Shown here: positions 47,539-60,002 of the stretch, one piece after another
How the letters are laid out: each line of letters opens with the position of its first letter
Position numbering within the stretch: position 1 is the first letter of the stretch
Assembly: GCA_963920765.1 (NCBI GenBank)
Contig: OY987242.1
Coordinates: 39,793,264-39,857,263 of the forward strand
Source of the DNA: Ulota crispa
Lineage: Eukaryota > Streptophyta > Bryopsida > Orthotrichales > Orthotrichaceae
DNA: 64,000 nucleotides
Direction of reading: 5' to 3'
The notes under the pieces: generated by a model
Databases searched by the model: none
Told to the model about the DNA's origin: nothing
The model's input: only the letters and a program-made list of their open reading frames with translations
Made by a program: the position numbers and the translations under genes

Positions 47539-50084
47539 TTAAACTTTGTTTGCAAAACATAGAGATTTCTATATATTGAGTTGCAAAAAAATTTCGAATT
47601 TTTATATGAGTTTTCCATATATTTGCATATAATATTTGCAAAATATTAGAAGAGTTTTAAATGTTTTGCATAATGGATTATTAAAATTTAAATGTCATAT
47701 TTAACCCCTAGAAGACTATTGTCCATATGGGAGACAAATTGGATATTGGGCAGGATTTTCTACTGGAAGTTTTTATCAAATTGTTTGAACTTCATTTTTG
47801 AGATAGAGTTTTGCAAGGGCTATGCAAATCATAGTATTTTTGTTGAAACTAGGATGGCCTTGTGCTATTGGCCCAATTTTCATTGTGATTTAATCATGTT
47901 TTTCTTTTTCTTTTTCTTTTTTGAATACTTATCCACCGGGTATTAGAAATTATCTTGTGCATATCATACTTAAAAGTTCAAAAAAAGGGATTCAAAGACA
48001 ATTAGCATTTGTAGAGTGGTGATTTATAGTAATGGACAAACAATACCAAGGATGCCACCAAAATAAAAGTAAAAGAGGTTTTCTAAATTATTAATCCATA
48101 AAAATTTATGAAATTCAATAACATTCCCTCGTAGGCCCAAATGCCACAAAACCAAGCCCGTGCACCCCTCCTTGCCAAGAGCTTTTTGACAGCCAAGCTC
48201 AGAACGGGGGACACACGGTCCGGGAGATCTCAATGTGACAGACATCCAAACATCCAAACAAACAACCTAATTTAAGGTATTGATTGGATTCATAGTTTAA
48301 AAAATACAGGTGTTTTATGTGCTTTTTTTGATCAAGGGACAAGCCAAGCATGCTAAAATTTGTTAACTTCTCTCAAGGGCCACCAATGAATGAATGGTCC
48401 TTCACTAGAATACCAAAAACAATAATGTACTAGATAAGTTCATTATTGTATTTGATAAATCCACTAACTTTTAAATTGCAATAACTATTAGAGATTTGAT
48501 ATTTTTTTCAATATTTTTTTTGTGATTGTCAAAAATGTTAAAATCTCCTAGCAATACAACGTTATTGAAGTCTATATTTGTCCATGCACAATAATAGTTT
48601 TTCAACATTTGACAACTACCCACAATAGAAACCTGCCCTCCGCCCCTCATAGACAATTGCAAGCATATTTTCTTTTCTAAATTTTCCTTGTCCATCGTGT
48701 GATCATGAGTGGTTCCTACTGTGATGTTGTGATTTCGTACCTAGATCAAGTTGTTAAGAATACTACTTCTTAAGCTAAAAACACAATATTTGTTAATTTG
48801 GGAAAAATAACGAATTTTGGGAATTTTAACATCTGAATTTTTAAGAGTTATTTGGTGATTTAGGCTTTAGAGTGAATTTTATGATGATCTTTTCAAGACC
48901 TTACATCAATGATGAAGATTTTTGAAAGAATTATCAAAAAGCTTACTTTTTAATCATCGAAATATTCTCACAAATACAAAATTCAATATCCCAAAACCTG
49001 TTTTGGGAAAGATTTTTTTTTTCAAACTAACAAATATTATGTTTAAGACTTTCAAAAAATGAAGTAATTGTGGTTTTTAAATTGTTGTAGCTATAAATCT
49101 TTGGAGTTGATGTTCTTATAAAGTTGTTCTCACAAAATCATCACATGCACTAATAGATATCATCCCTTTTGCAACGTGCCAAGTGCCAACACCCAAACAG
49201 TAGCTAAAAAAATAAAAGAAAATTTTGATGAATAATTTTGAAATTTGTGATATTTGCACAAAAGCCCCTACATTTATTAGAAATTGCACAAAGATCCTCG
49301 GACCATAAATTTTATGCGGATGTTTTGTTGTGCATGCCACTTCCTTCTCCCTTTGTGCGCACATTGCTCCTTTCGAGTTTTACATACACACAAAAGGTGA
49401 AGAAGATGGCATGCACAAAAGAACAAAGGCCTAAAATTATGGTCCTAGGATATTTGTGCAATTAACAAAAAACTAGGGGCATTTATACAAATATTGCAAA
49501 CTTCAAGGATATCCATCAAATTTTCTCTAAAATCAATAATCATTTCACAGTTGGAGATCCAATGATTAGTCTATTCCGATCCTTCTGGAGTCATTTCAAA
49601 GTATTGAGAAGATTGTCGATTTCACACGTACTAACATGTCCAGTTTAAAAAATGTTTCTCAGTGTTCTCCGAAGACATGAAACAAACATGGCTATGGCAT
49701 ACACCAAAACTTCACTTCAGACATTGCAAAACCCCCCTTAAGTGCCTAAATCTAGTACTGATGGCATATCAAAACATCTTAAGCAATATTTTGCAAGTTC
49801 TAATAATGCAAGAAAGGCTTGTCACGATTTGTGTCAAATTTGAAGCGCATCATAATTTATACAAAAACATATCGACAACACAAACAACAACAAATTCCTC
49901 ATACATTGGACAAAATCCATCATCTCCTTGGTCAGAATTTGACCGATCTTGCAAAGTGTGTCACATTCAAAAGTGACTATTTCACAGAAATTTAGCCACA
50001 CTTGAGAACACTGGTGCTTGACTGGGAGTGTTTCGCTTATTAGCAATCGATATGGGTTTTTTATGTAGCAGGCTATGATGTCCA
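47539..50084. other. AT-rich spacer with possible element fragments
   Basis: TTAACCCCTAGAAG at 47702 resembles the left end of the 28828 family, without a right end found. On the minus strand, 48471-48695 contains VVLLGDFNIFDN, reminiscent of the GDFN motif of LINE endonucleases, but the context is too short to call. At 48777 AACACAATATTTGTTAATTT resembles one end of the 53454-53711 family. No gene supported. Confidence 0.35.
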
Positions 50085-50345
50085 TCAACACATAAATCCT
50101 ACAAGCTAGAAAAGCTTCAACAATCTGCACGTAGAAATTAAACACTACATAAACCCTGTAAGCTAGACAAGTTTCAACGACTTGCAGGGTAGAAATTATA
50201 TATCAACACATCAACACAGAAATCCTACAAGCTGGGCTAATTTCAACAATATGCAGCGTAGAAACTAAACACCACATAAACCAGCAATCTAGCCAAGTTT
50301 CAACAACTTGCACGTAAAAATTGAACAACATAGAAACCCTGCAAG
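50085..50345. repeat. Diverged tandem repeat, about 63-bp unit, four copies
   Basis: Units share the order AAATCCTACAAGCTAG, AGTTTCAACAA, TTGCACGTAGAAATT, AACACTACATAAACC with variation. Lies just downstream of the S-protein homologue. No coding sense seen. Confidence 0.7.
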
Positions 50346-50598
50346 GATAGAGGACTTTCACAAAGTGAGTGCTTCAAAGCACAACTTTTATTATTCACCT
50401 AAACCCAGATGTAAAGTTGTGAACAAGTCAATCTGCCCATATGCAACCTAGTAAGCAGATGGAGAACTAGTCAGGAACAGCATCCTCCGAAGACTTGTGC
50501 AAAAGTGAGGTGAATCTTGTAGTGTGGAACAGTATGCAGCTAGCAACAGTCGAGCCGAAGTAGACTGTAGACATCACCAGCATGGCTCCTTCGATGAA

Positions 50599-51077
50599 TC
50601 AGCCTTGTAATTCATGCATCGTTGAATTAGCCGATGAATTAGCCTCGTGTTTCACGGCCCCGGCCGCCCACGGATAAATAAAAATAGGATATCCGCATTT
50701 GCCGTCACGGTAGAACCCGTTGCTGCGCACACGCCACACACAATGCGTGCAGGGTCGAACAGGCAGGGTGCCCCACCAACCAGCATCCGCCCACACTAGA
50801 AACTCCTGCGCTTTGTAGCCCCAGCGAAAATCGCAAGTGAACTTGGTTTTGCCCCAGATGCTAGGCTGGAATCCCCACCCGAAGTGATCCCGAAAAGCAC
50901 CGGCACCTCGCCAAAGCTGCCACAGTTTACCAGAATCTTTTGTCCAGTGATTTCGTTGTAAATGTTTACGTCCGCCGGGCTAGCGGACGTCATTGGAGCT
51001 GATGATAACAGCAGCATGAGTTGCACCACCGCCACTAGAAACACCGCCACTGCCGAGCTCATAGTTGCTGTCACCAT
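50599..51077 (-). pseudogene. S-protein homologue (plant self-incompatibility S1 family), frame-disrupted
   Basis: Two overlapping frames carry the parts of one protein. The upstream frame (from the ATG at 51077) encodes a signal peptide (SSAVAVFLVAVVQLMLLLSS) and the domain start DVNIYNEITGQKILVNCGS, then runs to a stop at 50796. Another frame, from about 50900 on, encodes FGWGFQPSIWGKTKFTCDF, WGYKAQEFLVWAD and CTHCVWRVRSNGFYRDGKCG ending YPW, the S1-family core with its cysteines and C-x-W. Family members are intronless secreted proteins of about 110-140 residues, so the whole domain is present but changes frame between about 50870 and 50935. Either this copy is a young pseudogene or the assembly has one wrong base there. 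Family roles range from poppy pollen rejection to unknown secreted signals. Confidence 0.75.
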
Positions 51078-52080
51078 GTCGATCTAATTGCTTGTGCTCA
51101 GAAACTGAAACTCCCACTAGCTCCCATTCACTAAACTCTCACTAGCTAGCTCCCATTCACCAGGAACCCCACATACCACTACTCTCCACCCTCTCCAATT
51201 GATTGTAAGCTCTAATCTGTAATACGCGCGCATTCAGTTTTATATCCTCAAAATGCACCATGCTGTGCTCCCATCTGAACACCTACTACACACTTACTAC
51301 ACACTCACTGCAGTCTGTAAGTTTAACGCACATTATGGTGTACTTAGAATAGAATCCACCGTCTATGACTGCTGTGTACACACACCTGAATGCACTTGTT
51401 GGAGCTAATTAGAAACCCATGTGCCCCCCCAAGGCTGCATCATTACAGGTGATTTTAGTCCCAAATTTGAAGTGATTATACAGACACAGCATTGGCATAT
51501 ACAGTTAGTCATGGACAAATGTGAGTTGCTGAATTTAGGGGTGCGTTGTGTGAGTTTGGAGTACCTTACAAAAGAAACTGATCGGTATGCAAAGGATCAT
51601 CCTTGACTAAGAGAATCCCAACTCTACTAATCTAGACTTGCTGGCAATTTGATACGCCATTCACGGCCATTCATTGACAACAAATGAACGCACCAAAGGA
51701 CAAACCTTTGAAGATGCGCACTTTAGTCTCCATCGATAGCAAATTAAGGAGCAATGTTCCTTATGAACAACACGTACACAACAACGCATGAGAGTGATCA
51801 TAAAATTATGTTACATAGTGAGCATATGTCATACAATCAAACCAATAGTACAACGCATCAAAAGAAGCAGGTTTCTTGTTATCCCTTTCGTAAGATTTCA
51901 CATGAAAAATGTCACATACTAGAAGAACAAGTAACAGTTGGGCAAAATTTTCATGCAAGTGTCTCAAATATACCGAACTTAGCAGTGTTGTTCTGAAACT
52001 CAAATGTGGCTAGACTTAGCAGTGTGTCAGTCTGTGTCTTACCGAAATAAAATCATTGCTACAAAAAAGAATGTAAAGGG
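51078..52080. other. Upstream region of the S-protein homologue and spacer
   Basis: 51100-51350 is GC-richer and is the probable promoter/5' UTR, with short direct repeats (CTCCCATTCAC twice near 51120-51161; CACTACTACACACTCACT-like repeats near 51290). The rest is spacer; open frames at 51421-51606 and 51754-51996 (+) have no recognisable content. Confidence 0.35.
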
Positions 52081-52325
52081 GATATTCATTAAAAGGGAAA
52101 AAGCTTACAAATTGGGACTTTTGCAAGATTAGGTTGATCACCCTAATTTGAGGTCCAGCATTTTTTTGGTATTCATGGCCTCATCTGAGAGGAGGAATTT
52201 GTTTGGGAAAGAATCTTAGTGGCTCAAACTGAATCTGATACCTTCAAATCTAATTTAAGGTGGCTATTTGGGATTAAGGTGAAATACAAAATGGTACACA
52301 TGTTTTTCCCCTTTTAATGAATATT
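52081..52325. mobile_element. 245-bp inverted-repeat MITE, relative of 53454-53711
   Basis: Ends GATATTCATTAAAAGGG and CCCCTTTTAATGAATATT. The interior (GAGAGGAGGAATTTG, AGTGGCTCAAACTGAATCTG, ATACCTTCAAATCTAATTTA, TACAAAATGGTAC) is colinear with 53454-53711 and inverted relative to 61500-61760. Confidence 0.75.
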
Positions 52326-52675
52326 GCGTTTGTATCAAAAATGGTCTCCCAGTTGTTAAATGGACTTTCAAGTTAACTCAGTCATTTCTTTAGAAATTTG
52401 AGATGATTATGAAGATTAGATTTGGGACCACTGGTTGATTACTGGCTTAGTGCTCAGTGCTCACATCTAAGTGGCTGGAACGAACCTAGATTCAGAGCAT
52501 GTACAGAAGGTGAACAGTGCAAACTGGGCTCTGCAGCTTCAGCACTTGCAACTTGCATGCTGATTGATTAATATTGAAGTTCATGCAAGATTGCAGAGCG
52601 ATTGATTAGTGTTTATCAAAATGTATATGACTATTCTCACTTTTGCATGTTATCCTTTCAGAGATCTTTCTTTAA

Positions 52676-52934
52676 CCCTTAAATGTCCCATGGGTAATTG
52701 GGCATAGTGGATATGTTGTCGTGTAATTGGCATTTGCTACCAACAAGAAGTTTTAGTTTTAATTTGAGATCTCAAATAGCTCAATATATTCTTATTGATC
52801 TACATTCCAACTTCTTTGTTGATCTCATATGTACTTTGTTGATCTCATATGTAGTGAAAGTGTGGATCCATTTCAAATACAAGAAAAACACCTTGTATTG
52901 TATTGGTCGCAAATGGGCTTTCAAATGTTAAGGG
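52676..52934 (+). mobile_element. TTAA-flanked 259-bp MITE (copy 4), piggyBac-like
   Basis: TTAA at 52672-52675 and 52935-52938; starts CCCTTAAATGTCCCATGGG and ends AATGTTAAGGG. Colinear with 25878-26102; longer because TTTGTTGATCTCATATGTA is duplicated inside. Confidence 0.88.
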
Positions 52935-53453
52935 TTAAAAGGCAATTTTTTGGGAAAATTTTGCCTGGTAAATTTTCTACCAGTCTCTTTGAAGCATTCT
53001 TAAACAAAATAGGTGTTTTGTCTAAGGTATATTAACTGCTTATGGACTATTCATGTAGTCCTAGATTGTTCCTTATGGACTTTGGGTAGTCCATAAGTAT
53101 TTAAGTACGTCATGTGTACATAACTAGTTGACTAAAGTATTTGGTGTGTACAGTATTTTGAAAAGCGTTCAGTTGGATATCAATCTTGTTGGACACAAGC
53201 TTGAGGGTTATAACTTATAAGCCATAACCATTTTAAAATATATCGATGCTTGGATTGCTTGCCTCAGTAGATCATATGGCGTTGTGTAAATTCAATTTTT
53301 GGACAAACTTGAATTTTGACAATCGTGTGGGAATAATAAACTTGATACTACATGGCTATCTTGGATATTTGGGATAGTCAAAGAAGATGTTTAGTACATA
53401 AAACAATCATTTCTAAGTAACTAAAGTTTAGTAGTTCAATGAAGTTTAGCCTA

Positions 53454-53711
53454 GAACACCATATTCGTTAAATTGGAAAAAACAGTACATTTTGGGACTT
53501 TGAGGTAATCATCTCAAAGACTCAAATCAAGCTCACAGCATTTTGTTGGTACACGCGTCCTCACCTGAGAAGAGGAATTTGCAAGGGAAAAAATCTTAAT
53601 GACTCAAACTAAATTTCATACCTTCAAATTTGTTTTAAAGTAACTTTTTGGGTTTGAGGTGGAGTACAAAATGGTACCTCCGTATTTCCCAATTTAACAA
53701 ATATGGTGTTC
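53454..53711. mobile_element. 258-bp TA-flanked MITE, AACACCATATTCG ends
   Basis: Terminal repeats GAACACCATATTCGTTAAAT and CCAATTTAACAAATATGGTGTTC; the flanks read CTAG on both sides, compatible with a TA target. Related copies lie at 52081-52325 and 61500-61760. Confidence 0.75.
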
Positions 53712-56700
53712 TAGTATTAAGGTCAAAATAAAATTAAAGTACCCCAAAATCTTGCTGGTCAAGACTGGTTATTCAAGCTTCATGGAAATGCATATTAAGA
53801 TAAAATAGCTATGTGCATGATTTTGTAAGGTGGTGGACTTTAGTTGTCTAAAAATATTGTCTCACAATAATATGTTTGAAATTGGTTGTGATGTTGATTT
53901 TGGAGATACAAACAATACCAACAAAAATTTGATTGAAAACAATTAATTTCTTTGGCATAGAAAGAGGAAAAAAAGTGTCATTTTAAATGCAATAAAATCT
54001 TTCAAAGAGGAAAGTTTGATTGCATTGTTGTAAAGCTAAAATTGCTCTAAATAAATCATCTTATTAATGATTCTTAATCTTATTTGAGCCACCAAGGAAT
54101 ATGCCACTCACCCCTATCTCATGCATTTATATACATTTGTAAATTTATTATGCATTGCACTATGTTTGATTATTAATTATCAAATAATACAACAAAGGTG
54201 GATTCTACTCTATAACACTACAACATGAAGACTATAAGTTTACAATTCAATATCAATATATGGTTGAAAATTCTTAAAGTGAGTTTGACTTTATACATCT
54301 TTGTGATTGTCAACTTATTACTTTATCTTTTTAAAAGAAAATAGCCTGATGTGAATTAGGGAATTCCAATAAATAACACATGAAAAAAAGGTATACTTCA
54401 TGTATCTCACCAATTTTTTGCAGAAGTTATTGAATTTTAGGACCTCGATATTAAACGATAATCATATAAAACGCGAGCTCTTCTTCGATTAAATCAACGA
54501 ACATCAACTTATATTATTTTACCTAAATTATTACAACTATATGAACAACCATTTTTTACCGATATATTATTTTTGTCTCAATTTTTGTATATTTTAAGTG
54601 AAACTTTAAAATTGGCTAGTGCAACATAAGAGCATCAATCTCCAAAATTATTAATTAACAATCTAACCTCTTAACTTTCGTTTTATACTTTCAATAATTT
54701 TCTCTTTTATCTTCTTTGGAATTGTAGATTTTCATGTTCATTTGTTTTTACTAGTTCCAATGCAAAAATCTCTATCAAATGCATAGTTATAGCATACAAA
54801 AGTGCAAAAGACCTAGCTCATACAACCTTGAATCTTGAATGCTAGCAATGGCCGCATTTTTTTTACATATATTTGGGTTCTTTTAATATTTTTCGAGATT
54901 TCTTATAAGGTTGATATATATGTATGTAGAAAAAAAGAACCTCAAAAAATATTATTTTTACACTAAAGTATCATTATCTTGTCAAATGTGATGATTAATC
55001 TAATATTTTTTGTTAAGTATCACACGGCTTTAGTAGTTTCTCACCTCAAGTATTTGAACATAAATTTCTAAATGAAGACTCTTCCATTTCATTGTGTTCA
55101 AGATGGAGAGTTATTTCTCATGATCTCTTTTGAAGTAATATTCACCAAACTTTGAAACTCCCCTTTAAATCCTAAAAGTTGAAAACAACAAGGCTTAAAA
55201 TCTGTGTATTCATTTCAGTTGGTGTGTTTTGTTTCGTTTTGTACAAGATTTCAAATAAAACTAGTTTTATTTGTATCAATAAAAATTAGCTATTTTTAAT
55301 CATTCAAGAATCTACAAACTGATTGTTCTGTTTAAATTGAAAACATAGTATATACTTTGGAAATCAATAGATGGCCATAAAAATGTTTAAATCATAAACT
55401 ATTACTCCCATTTAAAAGCCTAAAATACATATGCTCATTTCCATCAAATTATTCTAGTACACTCCTTGGTGCATATCAAATAAATTAATTTGATTCTTAC
55501 AAACGTATCACCAACCAATCAACCATTATAGACATATGGACACTCAACAATTAAGTTAAAAACTTGTTAAGCCCTTTTAATACCAAAACACTTCAAAACT
55601 AACGGAGTTTACTAAAATGAACCGCAAATGAAAACTATCAAAATTTTGAGGTCCAAGCGTAGGACCTTTTCTTTATTTGGATTTGAAAATTCCCAAGAAA
55701 TTGCATAAGAGTACCACATGAATTGAAGGTTTATAATGTTAGAAACTATAATGAAGTATATTGCCTAAAGAAGCTTTGAATATCTCTTACAATATACTCC
55801 GTAGTTTGTAAGTAAAAAGGATTCGGAACTTGATGATTTGTGCCAAAATGAACGCATTTGAGTTGAAAATCAAAAATCAATTATTGGAAAGGAGGCTAAT
55901 TTGAATATGCGTGTAGTAACAAAAAATTTAAAGAATGAGAAACTCGATGAAAAAAGAAAATCGTATTGCTTATCATTTTATCCAAGGAGTAGAAAAAAAT
56001 GTTGAAACCAATGGCAAGTTATTAAAGTCCATAAAATTCTTTATATTCAAAATATTCAAAATTTAGTTAGTGTTACAAAGTTTTAATAAGCATAAATACA
56101 TTTTTAGATTTAAACTGTAGGATTTTGATTTAGATGAGTTTGTATCATCAAAAAAAAATACAAAACATCTCATATGGGCTAGACTCAGGACTAGAAGGTT
56201 ACAATCAATGAGTTTAGGTAACTTGAAGTTATAAAATCCACAATCAAATGTCTATGAATATGGTAGTGTGAAACCTATGACTTGAAGTTGATGAAATTAA
56301 TGTGCCAAAGTAAGAACAATCTACTCTATCTCAACCAACCTTAAGATAAGTCTATTTCTAAAAATTGAAGAACTTGTTGTAAGTAAAATTTAGAAGAACA
56401 ATCAAAGGAAAAAAATTCAACAAAAGTACTAAACTAGGATATATCAGTCATATCCATATGGAACATCAATTTTTTTAGAAGTGCACATTCCGTATAAAAA
56501 ATGCACATGTAAAAAATGTGTATGTTTATAGAAATGAGCTTGTATTTGTGATGATCGTTGAGATATATTGGACTTAAAATAACAAAATTTTAAAAACTGC
56601 CAAATATGTACTATATGAATCTATTTATGAAGCAATGGCAAATAGCTCCTTGGCATGGTTTGAGTTTTGAGAGATGGATACTGTATACCATTAGAAGCGC

Positions 56701-57663
56701 AATATTGATAGATTTTCAAATTCCAATAATATAGGACTAAAAGTACCTGATGAAAAAACAAGAAGAATATATCAAATCAATGTTTAGGAGGTTGAGGAGT
56801 AGCAGCGGTCGATGCATTGCAAATAACAGGTTTGTTTGAAAATATTAGGTGAAGGTATGACCCTCAATCCTCAATTGTGGTAACTCAGTAAGGGTATGTC
56901 GAAAGATTATTTGATGAATTTGAAATGGAATAATTCAAACCTTTGAATTTACAAATGAATAAACACATTCATCGATAAAGAATATGGAAACTAGATTCAT
57001 TGACTAACGATTATACACAAGCTTGTTATATGCAAAGTATAGTTAGACTAAACATGTACCTTGCTATCAATTGCATGAGTTGTTATGGTGTGGATGGCTG
57101 TAGAAGGCTTGAGATTTTAATTCTAAGCTAATAAATGCCAACTGCTGTGAGAGAACGGTACAAAATATGGGTTTTATTTACAGATATTGAGAGGTATCTT
57201 GGTAAGAAAACAAGAGAACCAATAAAAAGAAGTAGAAATTTTGATCCGCAATTTAGTAGATATGATTTTGTGAACACTTTTTATGACCAACATCTACTCA
57301 ATATTGGAATGTTGGAACAATCTTTGACCTTCATACGGTAAAGGATTATGTTAAGTTCAACTCCTACGAACAATAAAAATCATTCGAAATCCCAAACCAA
57401 AAAATGTATACAGTTTCTTACCAGCGAAAATTCCATTTGAAGATGATTGACAAGTGCAAGAGGAAGAATCCAAGAAAGTTTAGGAGAAAACAAGATGAAA
57501 CCCATTAGAATTGGCAAAATAACTGGGAAAACTTCAAAAGCTCTTGTAAAGCATTGCAAAAAAAACTCCACTTTCACATGCAGAAAAGATTTCAAAGCAA
57601 ATTCTTGGTTTCTAATGCGTGACAGAAACTTCCTTGCATGGGGTATCATTCATCCATTCAATA
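53712..57663. other. Long AT-rich spacer
   Basis: Almost 4 kb without a recognisable gene. Open frames at 57135-57341 and 57447-57680 (+) have a slightly more protein-like composition (YKIWVLFTDIERYLGKKTRE), but I can assign no family and see no splice continuity. Confidence 0.4.
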
Positions 57664-58320
57664 GTGGGTGTCAAACCTGACATATTTGAAGGTTTCGGGA
57701 TAACTCTGTTCGGATATTTTTGTAAAGTTACTGGGTGGTGGCTGAACCAAATTCTTCAAAGTTATCATCCTTTCAAAGCTTCACAAACTACTTGATAAAA
57801 ATTTGAGTAAGTTTTCATAACTTATGTATGGGATAATGTCACAAAAGTTGATGTGTGATACTAAAGAGAGAGGGTGTGATACTAAAAAGGGAGGGTGTGA
57901 TATTAAAGAGGGAGGGTGTGATACTAAAGAGGGAGGGTGTGATATCAAAGAGGGAGGGTGTGATATTAAAAAGGTTAGGGTGTGATATTACAAAGGTAAT
58001 TGAGATTTTAGTAGTATGATTAGTAATAACACTAACATCTTTAATGTCACACCCTCCCTCTTTAATGTCACACACTCCTTCTTTAATATCACACCCTCCC
58101 TATTTAGTATCACACTCTCCCTCTTTAGTATCACACTCTCTCTGTAGACAAGATCACTTGATAACTTTTACAAAGAGAGGCCATAACTAGTTAGAGTTGT
58201 CACTCACCTCTAGAGGTGGGTGACAAAGTTATCATACTTGATAATTAGCAAAAGTGGTTGAGTTATGGGGTGGTTTGAGCCAAACTTATGGGGTGCGCAA
58301 TGGCCAGGTTTGACACCCAC
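57664..58320. mobile_element. 657-bp TA-flanked foldback element carrying inverted minisatellites
   Basis: Terminal repeats GTGGGTGTCAAACCTG and CAGGTTTGACACCCAC, exact over 16 bp, flanked by TA (57662-57663, 58321-58322). Inside, GGGAGGGTGTGATACTAAAGA-type units of about 21 bp repeat around 57856-57985, and their complement repeats around 58040-58145, so the element folds into a long hairpin. It sits at one edge of, or within, a different minisatellite (CCATTCAATA units on both flanks). Confidence 0.8.
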
Positions 58321-58600
58321 TAATAGTTCTATTCCTCCATTCAATAGCTCTATTCCTCCATTCAATAGCTCTATGCCTCCATTCAATAGCTCTATGCATC
58401 CATTCAATAGCTCTAATCATCCATTCAATACCTCTATTCCTCCATTCAATACCTCTATTCCTCCATTCAATACCTCTATTCCTCCATTCAATACCTCTAT
58501 TCCTCCATTCAATACCTCTATTCATCCATTCAATATCTCTATTCATCCATTCAATACCTCTAATCATCCATTCAATACCTCTATTCATCCATTTCCTTCA
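58321..58600. repeat. 21-bp minisatellite, about 13 copies
   Basis: Unit CTCCATTCAATACCTCTATTC with variants (AGCTCT for ACCTCT, CATCCA for CTCCA). Blocks of identical variants indicate unequal exchange. A single unit (CATCCATTCAATA) also lies left of the neighbouring element at 57650-57663. Because 21 is a multiple of 3, the array is open on both strands (PPFNTSI repeats), but I see no gene around it. Confidence 0.92.
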
Positions 58601-60002
58601 AGGTAATGCTTCACTCATCAGGCATTATAAGGAGAAAAAAGGTTTTCCTGTGAGGCTTTGCTCAGTGCCCCTACCTCATGTTTCCTATAATAACCTTACC
58701 ATCTAGTCAAGCACTGCCCCATACTAAATGCTGACCCACACCGTAAAAGTTGCTTGAACAAAATCCTTTGCATTTTCAATTGCCTTATGCTTCTGAACGT
58801 AATCAAAAATTATCAAGTGGCATCACATTGTGTGATGTCACTCTTGCGAGCACATGGCAATACTTACTTCAAACAACATTAACCCAAATTAAGGGCCTCT
58901 CACACAAACAATCTCACGTTTACGCCACTAGTTACTTGGGCTCTGCACTTGTTCTCAATGGATGAAACGGGCCTTACCCTACACATAAAATGCTGGAACC
59001 TATATCCGATTGATTAAAGTTACGAACTTGCTTTTGGAGAACCCCACCCAATAATTATTGCTCTCAAAAAAGCGTCCTCATGAGTAATCTCAAATTTCAT
59101 TTCATTATGAGCTGAAGGGGCACGAAAATGTTGCTAAATGTGGCATATTTTAAAGCCAAACTGCGATGTGTACAATTTTGTAAGTATTTCAAAAGCTTGG
59201 TAGAAATGCTGCTAAATAATGCAACAGTTGTAGACACTCATCTTCATTCCTAAGCACCCCCCAACATACCCAAATGAATTGTCGTGCACAGATTGTGTAC
59301 CCGTTCATTCTCCGACTTCAATAGACATCGACCAAATCTGAGGGGAACTCAAAGCGTTCTTGCTGAAATGTCGATTTTTCCCCAACATGGCTGCTCCAGA
59401 AAGAATCATGTCCTACAAAAGCACCAGCATAAACCGCCATCATCTCTCAAAATTCGTCACTCACACATTAGTGTACGGAAAACCCTAAAAACATGTTCAT
59501 CCTGTTTAACAGTAAGAACAAAAAAGCAAAAGGGGAGAGATGGTGAGTGGGAGCGTGCCAGGGTCGGTGATCTGCGCAGAGCATTTAGGCCCGCTATCCC
59601 TCCACTACCCAGAGCGGGAAGTGACGCTGCTCGGTTGCCCGCCTCACGCGATACCCTCCTCTGTAACGCCATACCAACCCCGCCCTCCGGCGGAATCGAA
59701 ACGGCGACTCCGAGTTTGGAGCGGACTGGCCTTCGACATGTCAGCGCAGGCCGAGCCCTGGAGTCCCATTTCCACATCTCCCTTCCCTCGCTCGAGTCAC
59801 AGGCGGTCGCTACTCCGCCCAGATGTCATCATCAGTTCGATTTGAGATATATGTACACAGCCTGCTCTACGACACCGATCCATATGGCGTTTGCCTCCCG
59901 CAGTAATTAAGTATCGCTATTTATGTCAAAAGCTTGGAATTGATCAACCGCTGCCCTAAGCATACGGTGATGTGAGTTTCAAAGTAGAACATGTATCACA
60001 TA
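58601..60002. other. Spacer with a GC-rich island
   Basis: Spacer, except for the island at 59535-59850 listed separately. Nothing else recognised between 58601 and 59280. Confidence 0.4.
59535..59850. other. GC-rich open island, possible unrecognised exon
   Basis: About 315 bases far more GC-rich than their surroundings, with long open frames: + 59540-59845 (starts MVSGSVPGSVICAEHLGPLS), + 59284-59910, and - 59457-59777. AAACCCTAA (telo-box) lies at 59480-59488, about 50 bases upstream of the + ATG. GAGATG/GTGAGT at 59536-59545 would also be a strong splice donor. On the minus strand MALQRRVSREAGNRAASLP could be an organelle transit peptide. I cannot tell which strand, if any, is coding. 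Confidence 0.3.

Noticed and set aside
48471-48695. LINE endonuclease fragment (LLGDFN on the minus strand)
   Set aside because: Only one short motif fits; no reverse transcriptase or second endonuclease motif is nearby.
58265-58606. 113-residue open frame of PPFNTSI repeats
   Set aside because: It is a by-product of a 21-bp minisatellite, open on both strands, with no promoter or flanking exon.
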